Shown: positions 1-8,492, numbered from the stretch's first letter. The stretch: 64,000 nucleotides of DNA from Actinomycetota bacterium (GCA_018268515.1 JAFDWK010000016.1:32112-96111), one strand, 5' to 3'. The notes: generated by a model not told the origin, from the sequence alone. Translations and numbers: made by a program.

Positions 1-227
1 TTCGGGGCGCCGCGCAGCAGCCACAGGCCGGAGACGCCGGCACCCGTGCCGATCTCGACGATCGAGCGCGCGTCGACGGCGGCCGCGAGCACGGCCATCT
101 GGGCGCCGACGGCGGCGCTGACCGGCTGGGCGCCCAATTCGACGGCGTGCGCACGCGCCCGCGCGATCTCGTCGGGTTCGATGATGGCTTCGCGCACGTA
201 CCGTGCGTTGGCGTCCTGCTCGCTCAC
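1..227 (-). CDS. O-methyltransferase, N-terminal part (cut by window edge)
   Basis: The reading frame encodes the first ~75 residues of a class I SAM-dependent O-methyltransferase of the catechol/caffeoyl-CoA type. The visible glycine-rich SAM motif is IVEIGTGAGVSGLWLL near residues 54-70. The start is GTG at 227, chosen because a GGGAGA ribosome binding site lies 5 nt upstream. A possible -10 (TAAGCT) sits at 270-275 on the same strand. It is divergent from tatB, an arrangement also found in other actinobacteria where a methyltransferase flanks tatB. Substrate cannot be inferred because the C-terminal half lies outside the window. Confidence 0.8.
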   Translation of the reverse strand, partial: MSEQDANARYVREAIIEPDEIARARAHAVELGAQPVSAAVGAQMAVLAAAVDARSIVEIGTGAGVSGLWLLRGAP

Positions 228-307
228 TGCGTCTCCCTGGCGGTCGCTCAGTGCACCGCATGCCCTCTCAGCTTAGTTCCCGCGTACGCGACGGCCGGGA
301 GCGGCGG

Positions 308-313
308 TACCCT
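308..313 (+). promoter_or_regulatory. -10 hexamer TACCCT of tatB, leaderless geometry
   Basis: TACCCT ends exactly 6 nt before the tatB ATG, which places the predicted transcription start at the start codon. No good ribosome binding site precedes the ATG. Confidence 0.5.
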
Positions 314-319
314 TGTCAC

Positions 320-784
320 ATGTTCTTCGGCATCACCTTCGAGAAGCTGATCGTGATCGGCGTGATCGCGGCCCTTCTCGTCGGCCCCGAGCGACTTCCG
401 CGTTATGCGGAGTCGTTCGCGCGCCTGGTCAAGAAGGCGGGCGACTACATGCGCGGTGCGAAGGATCGCATGCGCGAGGAGGTCGGGCCCGAGATCGACG
501 AGCTGGACTGGCGCAAGCTCGATCCGCGGCAGTACGACCCGCGGCGCATCATCCGCGATGCGCTGATGGACGACACCCCGCTGGCGACGTCACCGCCCGC
601 CCCGACCGAGACCACCGCGACCGAGGCCTCGCCGGCTCCGGCCGCGGGCTCCGCGGCCGCACTGCTCGCCACGGCGACCGCGATGAACGCCGCCTCCGCG
701 GGGGCGGAACAGCCCGCCGCGTCGAAGGCGCCGACGGTGTTCTCTGCCGAGAAGCTGCCGCCGTACGACAGCGAAGCCACCTGA
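320..784 (+). CDS. tatB: Sec-independent (twin-arginine) translocase subunit TatB
   Basis: 154 aa. The protein begins with a short extracytoplasmic end and one transmembrane helix (FEKLIVIGVIAALLVGPERL, residues ~7-26) holding the G-P-E-R-L hinge. An amphipathic helix (YAESFARLVKKAGDYMRGAK) and an Ala/Thr/Pro-rich acidic tail follow, which is the TatA/TatB/HCF106 plan. TatB forms the substrate-receptor complex with TatC in the membrane; tatA and tatC are not in the window. The ATG at 320 is chosen because the protein then starts right at the helix and sits 6 nt after a -10 hexamer; longer in-frame starts add Arg-rich residues upstream of the promoter. TatA is excluded only by the length and sequence of the tail. 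Confidence 0.85.
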   Translation: MFFGITFEKLIVIGVIAALLVGPERLPRYAESFARLVKKAGDYMRGAKDRMREEVGPEIDELDWRKLDPRQYDPRRIIRDALMDDTPLATSPPAPTETTATEASPAPAAGSAAALLATATAMNAASAGAEQPAASKAPTVFSAEKLPPYDSEAT

Positions 785-799
785 TCGGCGGGCGCCCGC

Positions 800-1927
800 T
801 CAGCGCAGGCTGACCGGCAGACGTCGCCCGGACAGGCCTCGGCCCGTCCGATCGATCGCCTCGGCGACCGCGAGGATCGCACGCGCTGCGGGATCCTCCG
901 GATCGGCGAGCACCACAGGCACGCCGGCATCGCCGCCGGTGCGCAGCCGAGGGCTCAGCGGTACGGAGGCGAGGAGCGGAACCGGATCCCCGCCCTGCGA
1001 GAGCGCGTCGGCGACGGCCTGCCCGCCGCCGGATCCGAACAGATCGAGCGCGGTGCCGTCGGGCAGGGTCATCGCGGACATGTTCTCCACCACTCCGATC
1101 ACGCGCTGCCCGGTCTGCCGGGCCACCAGCCCGCTGCGGATCGCCACGTCGGAGGCCGCCTCCTGCGGCGTGGTCACGACGAGCACCTCGGCATGAGGCA
1201 GCAACTGGCCGAGGGTGATCGCGATGTCGCCCGTGCCCGGCGGCATGTCGATGAACAGCACGTCCAGGTCGCCGAAGAAGACGTCGGTGAGGAACTGCTG
1301 CACGGTGCGGTGCAGCATCGGCCCGCGCCAGGCGACCACGGACTCGCCGTCGCGCAGGAACATGCCGATCGAGACGGCCTTCACGTCGTGCGCGACGGGC
1401 GGCAGCATCAGATCGTCGATGCGCGTGGGCTGCGTGCCGGGGGCGATCCCGAGCAGTCCCGGGATCGAGAACCCGTGCACGTCGGCGTCGATGAGGCCGA
1501 CCCGGCGTCCGCGGGCGGCCAGCGCGACGGCCAGGTTGGCGGTGAGGGACGACTTGCCGACCCCGCCCTTGCCGCTGGTGACGGCGATCACCCGGGTGAG
1601 CGAGTCGGGGCCGAACGGCATCTGCCGCGGCGCCCTGCCGTCGCGCAGCCGTTCGGTGAGGGCGCGGCGCTCGTCGGGGGTCATCACGCCGACGGTCACC
1701 TCGACCGCGTCGATCCCGGGCACGGCGGCCGCCGCGGCGCGCACGTCGGCCTCGATCCGGGTCGCCGCAGGGCAGCCCACGATCGTCAGCACGATGCCGA
1801 CGTGCGCCGTCGCCTGCGCGACGGTGATGTCGCGGAGCATGTCGAGGTCGGCCAGCGGCCGGCGCAGCTCCGGATCGGTGACGGCGCCGACCGCGCGGCG
1901 GACCGCCTCGGCGAGCTCCGCGGTCAC
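800..1927 (-). CDS. mrp: Mrp/ApbC family Fe-S cluster carrier ATPase
   Basis: 375 aa. Residues 1-80 form a DUF59/MIP18-like domain. A deviant Walker A motif follows (VTSGKGGVGKSSL, Lys-Gly-Gly-Val-Gly-Lys-Ser near 119-126), then the switch DADVHGFSIPGLLG and the Walker B-like FIDMPPGTGD, all typical of the NBP35/ApbC branch of MinD-like ATPases. These cytosolic dimers bind and transfer Fe-S clusters. The CxxC that many members carry near the C terminus is not evident here (the equivalent region reads SGGGQAVADAL). GTG at 1927 overlaps the stop of the preceding DUF1003 gene by 4 nt, so the two are probably translationally coupled. It is the last gene of a three-gene operon and converges on tatB. 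Confidence 0.9.
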   Translation of the reverse strand: MTAELAEAVRRAVGAVTDPELRRPLADLDMLRDITVAQATAHVGIVLTIVGCPAATRIEADVRAAAAAVPGIDAVEVTVGVMTPDERRALTERLRDGRAPRQMPFGPDSLTRVIAVTSGKGGVGKSSLTANLAVALAARGRRVGLIDADVHGFSIPGLLGIAPGTQPTRIDDLMLPPVAHDVKAVSIGMFLRDGESVVAWRGPMLHRTVQQFLTDVFFGDLDVLFIDMPPGTGDIAITLGQLLPHAEVLVVTTPQEAASDVAIRSGLVARQTGQRVIGVVENMSAMTLPDGTALDLFGSGGGQAVADALSQGGDPVPLLASVPLSPRLRTGGDAGVPVVLADPEDPAARAILAVAEAIDRTGRGLSGRRLPVSLR

Positions 1928-2448
1928 GGGAGCTGCTCCGCCGGATCCTCGTCGCGCAGCTCGGCGAGCATCGCCCTGAGCTCGGCGCGCAGCACCTCGC
2001 GGGTCACGCCCTGCGCCGACCGTTCCTCGAGCGCCATCCGCAGCGCCACGATCTCGCGGGCCAGGTACTCGGTGTCGGCGAGGTTGCGCTCGGCGCGCTG
2101 GCGATCCTGCTCGATCTGCACGCGGTCCCGGTCGTCCTGACGGTTCTGCGCGAGCAGGATCAGCGGGGCGGCGTACGAGGCCTGCAGCGACAGGATCAGG
2201 GTGAGCAGGGTGAAGTTCGTCGCGGCGGGGTCGAACTGCCACTCCTTCGGCATGGCGATGTTCCACCAGAGCCAGATCGTGACGAACACCGACATGCCGA
2301 TGAGGAATCCGGAGGTGCCCATGGCCCGCGCGAATGCCTCGGAGAAGCGGCCGAACGTGTCGCTGGAGACCGTCGAGGATCCGCGACCGAGCATGCCCGA
2401 GCGCCCGCGGGGCAGGTCCAGGCCGCCGCGGCCAGACTTCGCCATCAT
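1924..2448 (-). CDS. DUF1003 family membrane protein
   Basis: 174 aa. The central part holds two adjacent transmembrane helices (GFLIGMSVFVTIWLWWNIAM and FTLLTLILSLQASYAAPLIL) bracketing the FDPAATNF segment typical of DUF1003. A charged coiled-coil tail follows (QNRQDDRDRVQIEQDRQRAE onward). Family function is unknown; members often sit next to MgtE/CBS proteins, as here. The start ATG overlaps the stop of the upstream MgtE-like gene by 4 nt and the 3' end overlaps mrp by 4 nt, so the three genes are very likely one transcript. Confidence 0.85.
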   Translation of the reverse strand: MMAKSGRGGLDLPRGRSGMLGRGSSTVSSDTFGRFSEAFARAMGTSGFLIGMSVFVTIWLWWNIAMPKEWQFDPAATNFTLLTLILSLQASYAAPLILLAQNRQDDRDRVQIEQDRQRAERNLADTEYLAREIVALRMALEERSAQGVTREVLRAELRAMLAELRDEDPAEQLP

Positions 2449-3731
2449 CGCGCCGCCCCCGGCGTCGCGGCGGCCTGGGCGGATCCGGTCTGCTCGTCGG
2501 CGTCGTGCGAGCGCCAGTCGTCGGGCAGCAGATAGTCGAGCACGTCGTCGACGCTGATCGCGCCCACCAGGCGGTGCGCCTGATCGACGACCGGCAGCGA
2601 GACGAGGTCGTAGCTGGCGAGCATGCGCGCGACCTCGGCTGCGGACGCGGTGGCGGGGACTGGCTCGAGGGTGTCGTCGACGATCGCGCCGAGCCGTTCA
2701 TGAGGCGGATACCGCAGCATGCGCTGGAAGTGCACGACGCCGAGCAGGCGCCCGGTGGGAGTCTCGAACGGCGGCAGCGTGATGAACACGGCAGCGGCGA
2801 GGGCGGGATGCAGCTCATGCCGACGGATCAGCGCGAGGGCCTCGGCCACCGTGGCGTCGGCGGAGAGGATGATCGGCTCGGGCGTCATCAGACCGCCCGC
2901 GGTGTCGGGGCTGTAGCGCAGCAGCATGCGCACGTCCTCCGCCTCCTCGGGCTCCATCAGCTCGAGCAGGTGCTCGAGGCGGCCCTGGGGGAGCTGTGCG
3001 AGCAGGTCGGCGGCGTCGTCCGGTTCCATCTGGTCGAGGATGTCGGCGGCGCGCTCGTCGCCGAGCCGGTCCAGGATGTCCATCTGGTCGTCCTCGGGCA
3101 TCTCCTCGAGGGCGTCGGCGAGCCGTTCGTCTGGCAGCTCCTCCGCGACCTCGATGCGGCGCTGCTGGGGCAGGTCGAGCAGGGTGTTCGCGAGGTCCGC
3201 GGGGTGCATCTCGGAGAACGTGGCGACGAGTTGCTCGGCGGATTGCGCCTCACCCGGGCGGTTGTGCTCGTGGACCTGGTTCCAGGTCGCGAAGGTGGTG
3301 GGGCCCTTCGCGAACGGCGAGGCGCTGGTCTTCGGCTTGCGCAGGAACAGCTGGCTGACCGACCACTCGCCGAGCCGGTTCGGTTCGATCGCGACGTCCT
3401 CGATCACGGCGGTGCCGGAGGCGTCTGCGAAGTCGACGCGGCGCCCGATGAGCTCGGCCATGACGCGCACCTCGCCGTTGCGCGGCTTGAAGCGGCGCAC
3501 GTTCATGAGCCCGGAGCTGATCACCTGCCCGGTGCTGATCGAGCCGACCCGCCCGATCGACAGGAACACCTGCCGGCGTCCCGGGATCTCGCAGACGAGC
3601 CCGATCACGCGCGGGGCAGCCGTACTTCGGTACACCACGACGACATCACGGACTTTCCCGATCCGGTCGCCGGCGGGGTCGAACACGGCGCACCCGGCCA
3701 GGCGCGCGACGAAAACCCGCTGTGTGCTCAT
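2445..3731 (-). CDS. PRC-barrel / MgtE N-terminal / CBS-pair protein without transporter domain
   Basis: 428 aa. Residues ~1-80 resemble a PRC-barrel (VFVARLAGCAVFDPAGDRIG). Residues ~175-280 form the superhelical MgtE N domain with repeated acidic motifs (LLDLPQQRRIEVAEELPDER, ILDQMEPDDAADLLAQLP, MEPEEAEDVRMLLRYSPDTA). Two CBS domains follow (PIILSADATVAEALALIRRH; DTLEPVPATASAAEVARMLA). MgtE magnesium channels continue into a five-helix membrane domain; this protein stops after the CBS pair, so it keeps the Mg2+-sensing cytosolic half only. The membrane partner could be the DUF1003 protein encoded next, but that is inference. The ATG at 3731 is the start that begins the PRC domain cleanly. 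Confidence 0.85.
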   Translation of the reverse strand: MSTQRVFVARLAGCAVFDPAGDRIGKVRDVVVVYRSTAAPRVIGLVCEIPGRRQVFLSIGRVGSISTGQVISSGLMNVRRFKPRNGEVRVMAELIGRRVDFADASGTAVIEDVAIEPNRLGEWSVSQLFLRKPKTSASPFAKGPTTFATWNQVHEHNRPGEAQSAEQLVATFSEMHPADLANTLLDLPQQRRIEVAEELPDERLADALEEMPEDDQMDILDRLGDERAADILDQMEPDDAADLLAQLPQGRLEHLLELMEPEEAEDVRMLLRYSPDTAGGLMTPEPIILSADATVAEALALIRRHELHPALAAAVFITLPPFETPTGRLLGVVHFQRMLRYPPHERLGAIVDDTLEPVPATASAAEVARMLASYDLVSLPVVDQAHRLVGAISVDDVLDYLLPDDWRSHDADEQTGSAQAAATPGAAR

Positions 3732-3786
3732 GCTTCCAGAGTAGTGTCCGGCTCCCTCTGAACGAGGTGCATGGAACAATGGTCCG

Positions 3787-4602
3787 ATGAGCATGCTGAA
3801 CCCATCGGGTCCTGCCGGCGAGATCGGCGAGACCGTCGCGACGGTCGCCGAATACGAGGCCGCGCAGAAGCTCGTCTCGCAGCTGATCGCCGGGGAGATC
3901 CCGGCCAGGGCGATCGCGATCGTCGGCGTCGGCGTGCAGACCGTGGAACGCGTCACGGGGCGACTCGGTTACGCGAACGCGGCCCGCTCGGGGGCGGTCA
4001 ACGGGGTGCTCATCGGGCTCTTCCTGTCGGCGATCTTCGTGCTGGGCAACCCCGCCGTGCCGATGCAGGCGTTCGTGGGGATCCTGTTCGTGGGCGTGGC
4101 GATCGGCATGATCCTGAGCCTCATCACCTACTCGATCGTGCGCCGCCGCCGCGACTATGCGAGCGTGATGCAGCTCAAGGCCGACCACTACGAGGTGACC
4201 GTGCTGCCGGACTCGGTCGGCAAGGCGCGTCAGGTGCTCGGACGCGCCGTCACCCCCATCCCGCAGCCGGAGCCCGCAGCAGGCGCCGCCGCAGAGCCGC
4301 CGCAGTACGGTGAGCGCGTGGAGGAGCCGCCGCGCTATGGCGAGCGCATCGCACCGGCGCGTCCGCCGATGCCGCCCGCGCCGCCGGCCGTGCCCGCCCC
4401 GCCCGCGCCGGAGGAGGCGCCCGCCGCATCGGATGAGGCACCCGCCGTGTCGGGCGAGGCGCCGTCCGTGTCGGGCGAGGCGCCCGCCGTGTCGGGGGAG
4501 TCGGCACCGGAGAGGCCCGACGCCGATCGGCCCGCGGCGAGTGAGCCGACGGATGGATCTGCGGAAGGCGAGAAGCCGGCGGACCACGGCGCCGCGCGAT
4601 GA
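3787..4602 (+). CDS. General stress protein 17M-like membrane protein with Pro/Ala-rich tail
   Basis: 271 aa. The N-terminal half matches the YflT/GSP17M-like domain (VATVAEYEAAQKLVSQLIAG; AIVGVGVQTVERVTGRLGYA) with two transmembrane helices (GAVNGVLIGLFLSAIFVLGN and FVGILFVGVAIGMILSLITY). The C-terminal ~110 residues are low complexity, rich in Pro, Ala and Glu, with a tandem 7-residue repeat of the type EAPAVSG at about residues 218-243; the same triplets recur in the DNA, so the repeat number may vary. An AACAAT hexamer lies 6 nt before the ATG. The stop overlaps the next start by 4 nt, which begins a three-gene operon. Confidence 0.8.
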   Translation: MSMLNPSGPAGEIGETVATVAEYEAAQKLVSQLIAGEIPARAIAIVGVGVQTVERVTGRLGYANAARSGAVNGVLIGLFLSAIFVLGNPAVPMQAFVGILFVGVAIGMILSLITYSIVRRRRDYASVMQLKADHYEVTVLPDSVGKARQVLGRAVTPIPQPEPAAGAAAEPPQYGERVEEPPRYGERIAPARPPMPPAPPAVPAPPAPEEAPAASDEAPAVSGEAPSVSGEAPAVSGESAPERPDADRPAASEPTDGSAEGEKPADHGAAR

Positions 4603-5306
4603 CGGAGCCGGCCGAGGAGCGGTTCCGGATCCCGGTTCCGCTGCCCGCCGGGACGGTCGAGGTGTCCGCCGTCCACGGTGCCGCCGTCGGCGCGGAGCCG
4701 GATGACGGCGCACCCCTCGTCGCGATCGCGCACGGCGCCGGGGCAGGGATGGACCACCCGTTCCTGACCGGCTTCTCCGCCGCGCTGCGGGCCACGGGCC
4801 TGCAGACGCTGCGGTTCACGTTCCCCTACCTCGAGGCGGGGCGGCGCATGCCGGGACCGGCCGCGCACGCGATCCTCACCTGGCGGGCCGTGGTCTCCGC
4901 GGCCCGCGAGCGGGGGAGCGGATCCGTGTTCGCCTGCGGCAAGTCCTACGGGGGCCGGATGGCGTCGATGGCGGCCGCCGAACAGGACGGTCTCGACGTG
5001 GCGGGGCTGGTCTACCTGGGGTATCCGCTGCATCCGCCGGGAAGGCCCGACAAGCCCCGCATCGCGCACCTGCCCGCGGTGCCGCAGCCGCAGCTGTTCC
5101 TCGTGGGTACGAACGACCCGTTCGTGCAGCCGCTGTCGCAGCTCGAGGAAGCCGTCGCGTCCTGCCGGGACGCGCGCATCGTCTGGGTCGACGGCGGCGG
5201 GCACTCCTTCGAGGTGAAGGGGCGCAAGCGCCCCGCGGATGAGGTCGGCGCCGGGCTTGCCGCGCCGGTCGCCGCGTTCGTGGACGAGAGGCAGGGAGAC
5301 GCATGA
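4599..5306 (+). CDS. Alpha/beta hydrolase of the KANL3/Tex30 type
   Basis: 235 aa. The oxyanion-loop region reads VAIAHGAGAGMDHPFLTGFS, the nucleophile elbow is CGKSYGGRMAS (Ser within G-K-S-Y-G-G), an acidic residue follows in VGTNDPFVQP, and the catalytic His lies in VDGGGHSFEV. The order matches the compact KANL3/Tex30/dienelactone-hydrolase-like alpha/beta hydrolases, cytosolic proteins of unknown substrate. It is coupled by 4-nt overlaps to the stress-protein gene before it and the aminotransferase gene after it. Confidence 0.8.
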   Translation: MTEPAEERFRIPVPLPAGTVEVSAVHGAAVGAEPDDGAPLVAIAHGAGAGMDHPFLTGFSAALRATGLQTLRFTFPYLEAGRRMPGPAAHAILTWRAVVSAARERGSGSVFACGKSYGGRMASMAAAEQDGLDVAGLVYLGYPLHPPGRPDKPRIAHLPAVPQPQLFLVGTNDPFVQPLSQLEEAVASCRDARIVWVDGGGHSFEVKGRKRPADEVGAGLAAPVAAFVDERQGDA

Positions 5307-6481
5307 GCACGATGGAGGAACTGGACGCGATCGGCGTCGATCGGCTGCGCGAGATCGGCAGCGTGAAGTGGTCGGTGTTCCCCGAGGCGATCGGCGCGTT
5401 CGTCGCCGAGATGGACTTCCCGCCCGCACCGGCGATCACCGCGGCGATGAAGGACTCGATCGACGACGGACTGACCGGATACCTGCCCGCGGCCGTGCGG
5501 GCCCGGATGACCGAGGCGGCCGCACGCTGGCAGAAGGACCGCTACGGCTGGGACGTTCCGGCGGACCGGATCCGTCCCGTGCCCGACGTGCTGACGGCCT
5601 TGCGCGCGACCATCGACTTCTACACCGCGCCGGGGTCGAAGATCGTGCTGCCGACGCCCGCGTACATGCCGTTCCTCACGATCCCGGCGATGCACGACCG
5701 CGAGATCATCGAGGTGCCGATGCTCATCGAGGACGGACGCCACGTGTACGACCTCGACGGCATCGATCGTGCGTTCGCCGCGGGCGGCGGCCTGCTGATC
5801 CTGTGCAACCCGTACAACCCCCTCGGCCGCGTGTTCGAGCGCGCCGAGCTCGCGGCCGTCGCCGAGGTCGTGGAGCGGCACGGCGCGCGGGTGTTCTCGG
5901 ATGAGATCCACGCCCCGCTGGTGTTCGCCCCGCACGCGCACGTGCCCTACGCGAGCATCAGCGACGTGACGGCAGGCCACACGATCACCGCGGCCAGCGC
6001 ATCGAAGGCCTGGAACCTGCCGGGCCTGAAGGCGGCGCAGGTGATCCTGTCGAACGATGCCGATGCGGAGACATGGGCGCGCCCGGAGGTCGCCTGGGCC
6101 GAGCACGGCACGGCGAACCTCGGTGTCATCGCGACGACCGCGGCCTTCGACGACGGTCGGGAGTGGCTCGCCGAGACGCTCGACTATCTCGACGGCAACC
6201 GTCGCCTGCTCGGCGATCTGCTCGCCGAGCACATCCCCGGCATGGGGTACCGCGCCCCGGAAGGCACCTACATCGCCTGGCTGGACGCGCGCGGGCTCGG
6301 CATCGCCGGCTCCCCGGCGGACTTCTTCCGCGAGCATGCCGGCGTCGCCATGACCGACGGGATCGCCTGCGGTGCCGCGGGCGAGGGCTTCCTGCGGTTC
6401 ATCCTCGCCACGCCCCGCCCGATCATCGAGCAGGCGGTGCGGCAGATGGCCGCCGCGCTCGCCGAGCACGCGGCAGGCTGA
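5303..6481 (+). CDS. MalY/PatB-type PLP-dependent C-S lyase/aminotransferase
   Basis: 392 aa, the usual length for fold-type I aminotransferases. The N terminus has VKWSVFPEAIGAFVAEMDFP, resembling the MalY/PatB signature. CNPYNPLGRVF carries the PLP-contacting Asn, FSDEIHAPLVF carries the Asp-Glu-Ile-His of PatB-type cystathionine beta-lyases, and ASASKAWNLPGLK carries the Schiff-base lysine (about K235). The Asp-Glu-Ile-His motif separates C-S lyases from classical aspartate aminotransferases, so a cystathionine or cysteine-S-conjugate beta-lyase is the best guess; the in vivo substrate is unknown. The start overlaps the hydrolase stop by 4 nt. Confidence 0.85.
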   Translation: MSTMEELDAIGVDRLREIGSVKWSVFPEAIGAFVAEMDFPPAPAITAAMKDSIDDGLTGYLPAAVRARMTEAAARWQKDRYGWDVPADRIRPVPDVLTALRATIDFYTAPGSKIVLPTPAYMPFLTIPAMHDREIIEVPMLIEDGRHVYDLDGIDRAFAAGGGLLILCNPYNPLGRVFERAELAAVAEVVERHGARVFSDEIHAPLVFAPHAHVPYASISDVTAGHTITAASASKAWNLPGLKAAQVILSNDADAETWARPEVAWAEHGTANLGVIATTAAFDDGREWLAETLDYLDGNRRLLGDLLAEHIPGMGYRAPEGTYIAWLDARGLGIAGSPADFFREHAGVAMTDGIACGAAGEGFLRFILATPRPIIEQAVRQMAAALAEHAAG

Positions 6482-6653
6482 GCCCCCGGCCGGGCTGGTC
6501 CCGTCTCGGCGTCTTCGGACCCGATGGGCGTGCTCTGGCCGTGATGTTCGTCGATAACGCAGCCATCATCGCGACGAATCTGCGGCGTGGGTATGTGATC
6601 GACGAGCAGCCTGCTGCCTGTGTGAGCCGCCCCCGCGACGTGCCGGCCTGATT

Positions 6654-8150
6654 TCAGATGAACATCACTCGCCGTGGAGGCGGATCCGCGTAGGTGCGAC
6701 CGGTGGGGCTGATCCACTCGAGGGTGCCGTCGGGGAGCTGCTGAGCATTCCAGCGGTGCAGGTCGTCGAGGTCGGGGTGCTTGAGCGGGTGGTGGGCAGT
6801 GCAGAAGCAAGCGAGGTTGGTGATCTCGGTCGGCCCGCCGAGCGCGTAGTCGTGATTGTGATCGATCTGGCAGCGCGCGGCGGGGGTGATGCAGCCGGGG
6901 AACCGGCAGTGCTGGTCTCTGGCGCGGAGGAATCGTTTCATGCCGCTGGTGGGGGTGTAGCGGTCGACCTTCGTGATCATCCCCGTGCCGTCGAGGAAGA
7001 GCCGATTCCAGCCCGTGGCGTGGCGGGCGAGTTCGCGGGCGATGTCGGGGTGCAGCGGGCCGTGTCCGTCGAGTTCGGCGATGCGGTCGTCCTCGCCGGC
7101 GAGTGTGGTCGCGGCGATCGTGACCTGGACGGTGGCGGCGATGTTCTCCAGCCCGGTGCCGAGGGCTTCGGAGGGGGCACCGGCGAGCAACAGGTCGATG
7201 AGCACGTCGGCTTCGATCTGGCGGCGGGTGCGCCCGTCGGTGGCGACGAACTCGGGGCCGGTGCGGGGGCCGAGCTTCGCGGCGGGGCAGGTGTCGGTCG
7301 CGGGGTCGTGCAGGTCGTGCTCGGGGTCGATCACATACGTGGTGCTGGTGGTGAGCAGGTCGTAAGCGTCCAGCCGGGGGTCGGCGGGGTCCAGGTCGGT
7401 CGCGTCGATGTACTCGTCAGGGTCGGCGCCGGCGAACCGATCGGCGACCGGGTCGGTGAACGCGATGCCGAGCTCCTGCTCGATCACGGGGCGGGCACCG
7501 GCGGCGATGGCCGTGGCGAGGGCGGTGAGTCGCTCTTTGATCGCGATGGCATAGATCTCGGGAAGCACGATGGTCAGCAGCGCCATGCCGTCTTCGAGGG
7601 CTTTCACGGTCACGCTCCGCTCGCCGGCGGCCTGCCGGTGGCGTTCGACGAGGGTCTGCCCGGTGAGGGTCGCGGCGATCTGCCGGGCGTGGACACGGGT
7701 GCGCGCGGGGGAGTCCTGCGCGGCGATGACCAGGCACGCCTCCTCATACACGGTGCGGGTCGCAGCGGGCAGGATCCCGTTGCGGACCGCGTCGCGGACG
7801 GGTTCGGCGGCGGCGATGACGGCCCGGGCGTGCTGGGCGGTGATGGTCCCGGCGCGGAGTGCGTCGTGCAGGCCGGGGAAGTGCGCGGTCATGACCTCGG
7901 CGTCCGCGAATGCAGCGCCCACGGTGCCGCGGCCGATGCGTCCTGCGGCGGCGTACTCGGCGAGCATCGACCGGCGGGCCATGTCACGGTGCCGTGGATG
8001 TGCCCGTGCCTCCTCGTCGAACAGGGCCGCCCGGGTTGCGAGCAGGTCTGCGGAGCGCGCCTCGAGGCGCGCGATCTCTGCCCGGGTGCGCACCCACTCG
8101 TCCAGCAGCACGCCGCGGTCCGCGACGGGCGTGGGAGTGGGGTTTGACAT
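6654..8150 (-). CDS. DUF222 / HNH endonuclease protein (13E12-repeat family), copy 1
   Basis: 498 aa. Residues ~20-320 form the helical DUF222 domain. The C-terminal HNH domain has CRFPGCITPAARCQIDHNHD and ending motif CFCTAHHPLKH: two CxxxxC-type zinc knuckles around the catalytic His-Asp-His. This family is multicopy in actinobacteria; mycobacterial members (REP13E12) serve as phage attachment sites. This copy differs strongly from the two near-identical copies later in the window, in both the DUF222 and the HNH part. It has its own SOS-like operator and a -10 hexamer 6 nt before the ATG. Whether it is an active nuclease is unknown. Between its stop and the aminotransferase stop (6482-6653) I see no gene. 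Confidence 0.85.
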   Translation of the reverse strand: MSNPTPTPVADRGVLLDEWVRTRAEIARLEARSADLLATRAALFDEEARAHPRHRDMARRSMLAEYAAAGRIGRGTVGAAFADAEVMTAHFPGLHDALRAGTITAQHARAVIAAAEPVRDAVRNGILPAATRTVYEEACLVIAAQDSPARTRVHARQIAATLTGQTLVERHRQAAGERSVTVKALEDGMALLTIVLPEIYAIAIKERLTALATAIAAGARPVIEQELGIAFTDPVADRFAGADPDEYIDATDLDPADPRLDAYDLLTTSTTYVIDPEHDLHDPATDTCPAAKLGPRTGPEFVATDGRTRRQIEADVLIDLLLAGAPSEALGTGLENIAATVQVTIAATTLAGEDDRIAELDGHGPLHPDIARELARHATGWNRLFLDGTGMITKVDRYTPTSGMKRFLRARDQHCRFPGCITPAARCQIDHNHDYALGGPTEITNLACFCTAHHPLKHPDLDDLHRWNAQQLPDGTLEWISPTGRTYADPPPRRVMFI

Positions 8151-8156
8151 ACTCTT

Positions 8157-8176
8157 AGTTTAGAACATAAGTACGA
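8157..8176 (-). promoter_or_regulatory. LexA-box-like operator overlapping -10 of DUF222-HNH gene 1
   Basis: Forward-strand bases 8161-8176 read TAGAACATAAGTACGA, matching TCGAAC-N4-GTTCGA at 10 of 12 positions. On the minus strand the -10 TAAACT (8157-8162) overlaps the box by 2 bp and ends 6 nt before the ATG, so LexA binding would block RNA polymerase and the mRNA would be leaderless. Confidence 0.6.
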
Positions 8177-8492
8177 GAAACGGAAGGGGGTCGGCGAAGA
8201 TTCTCGCCCGGATTCGGGCCGTTCACGGGACCTATCCGCTTCACGATCAGTCTCCTCCGGGTCACGGACATCGAGGTGCGGGATGTCTGCGAGGGTCGTC
8301 CGATTCCCGGAGGGGCGGCCGGCCCGAAGGATCCGCCGTCCAGCACGCCGGCAAGGCGATGGTCGCTCAAGAGCAGCAGGTGACCGCTGCGGGCGAAGCA
8401 CTCCGTCCCGCGAGTGCGGGAAAGGCCGCCGCGATCCTCACGGTCGCGGCGGCCTCCTTCACCCCGGAGCTGTCCGGGATGCTCGTCTCCGG
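8177..8492. other. Intergenic stretch between DUF222-HNH gene 1 and aminopeptidase P
   Basis: About 316 nt with no convincing gene. It holds the distal promoter region of the HNH gene (left side) and the hairpin terminator of the aminopeptidase gene (right side); the rest shows no recognised motif. Confidence 0.5.
8424..8454 (-). terminator. Hairpin terminator downstream of aminopeptidase P
   Basis: Perfect 11-bp stem GGCCGCCGCGA/TCGCGGCGGCC with a 9-nt loop, starting ~38 nt after the stop and followed on the minus strand by TTTCCC. Confidence 0.65.

Noticed and set aside
6482..6653. Short plus-strand frame after the PatB-like gene
   Set aside because: About 170 nt, no start context, no motif.
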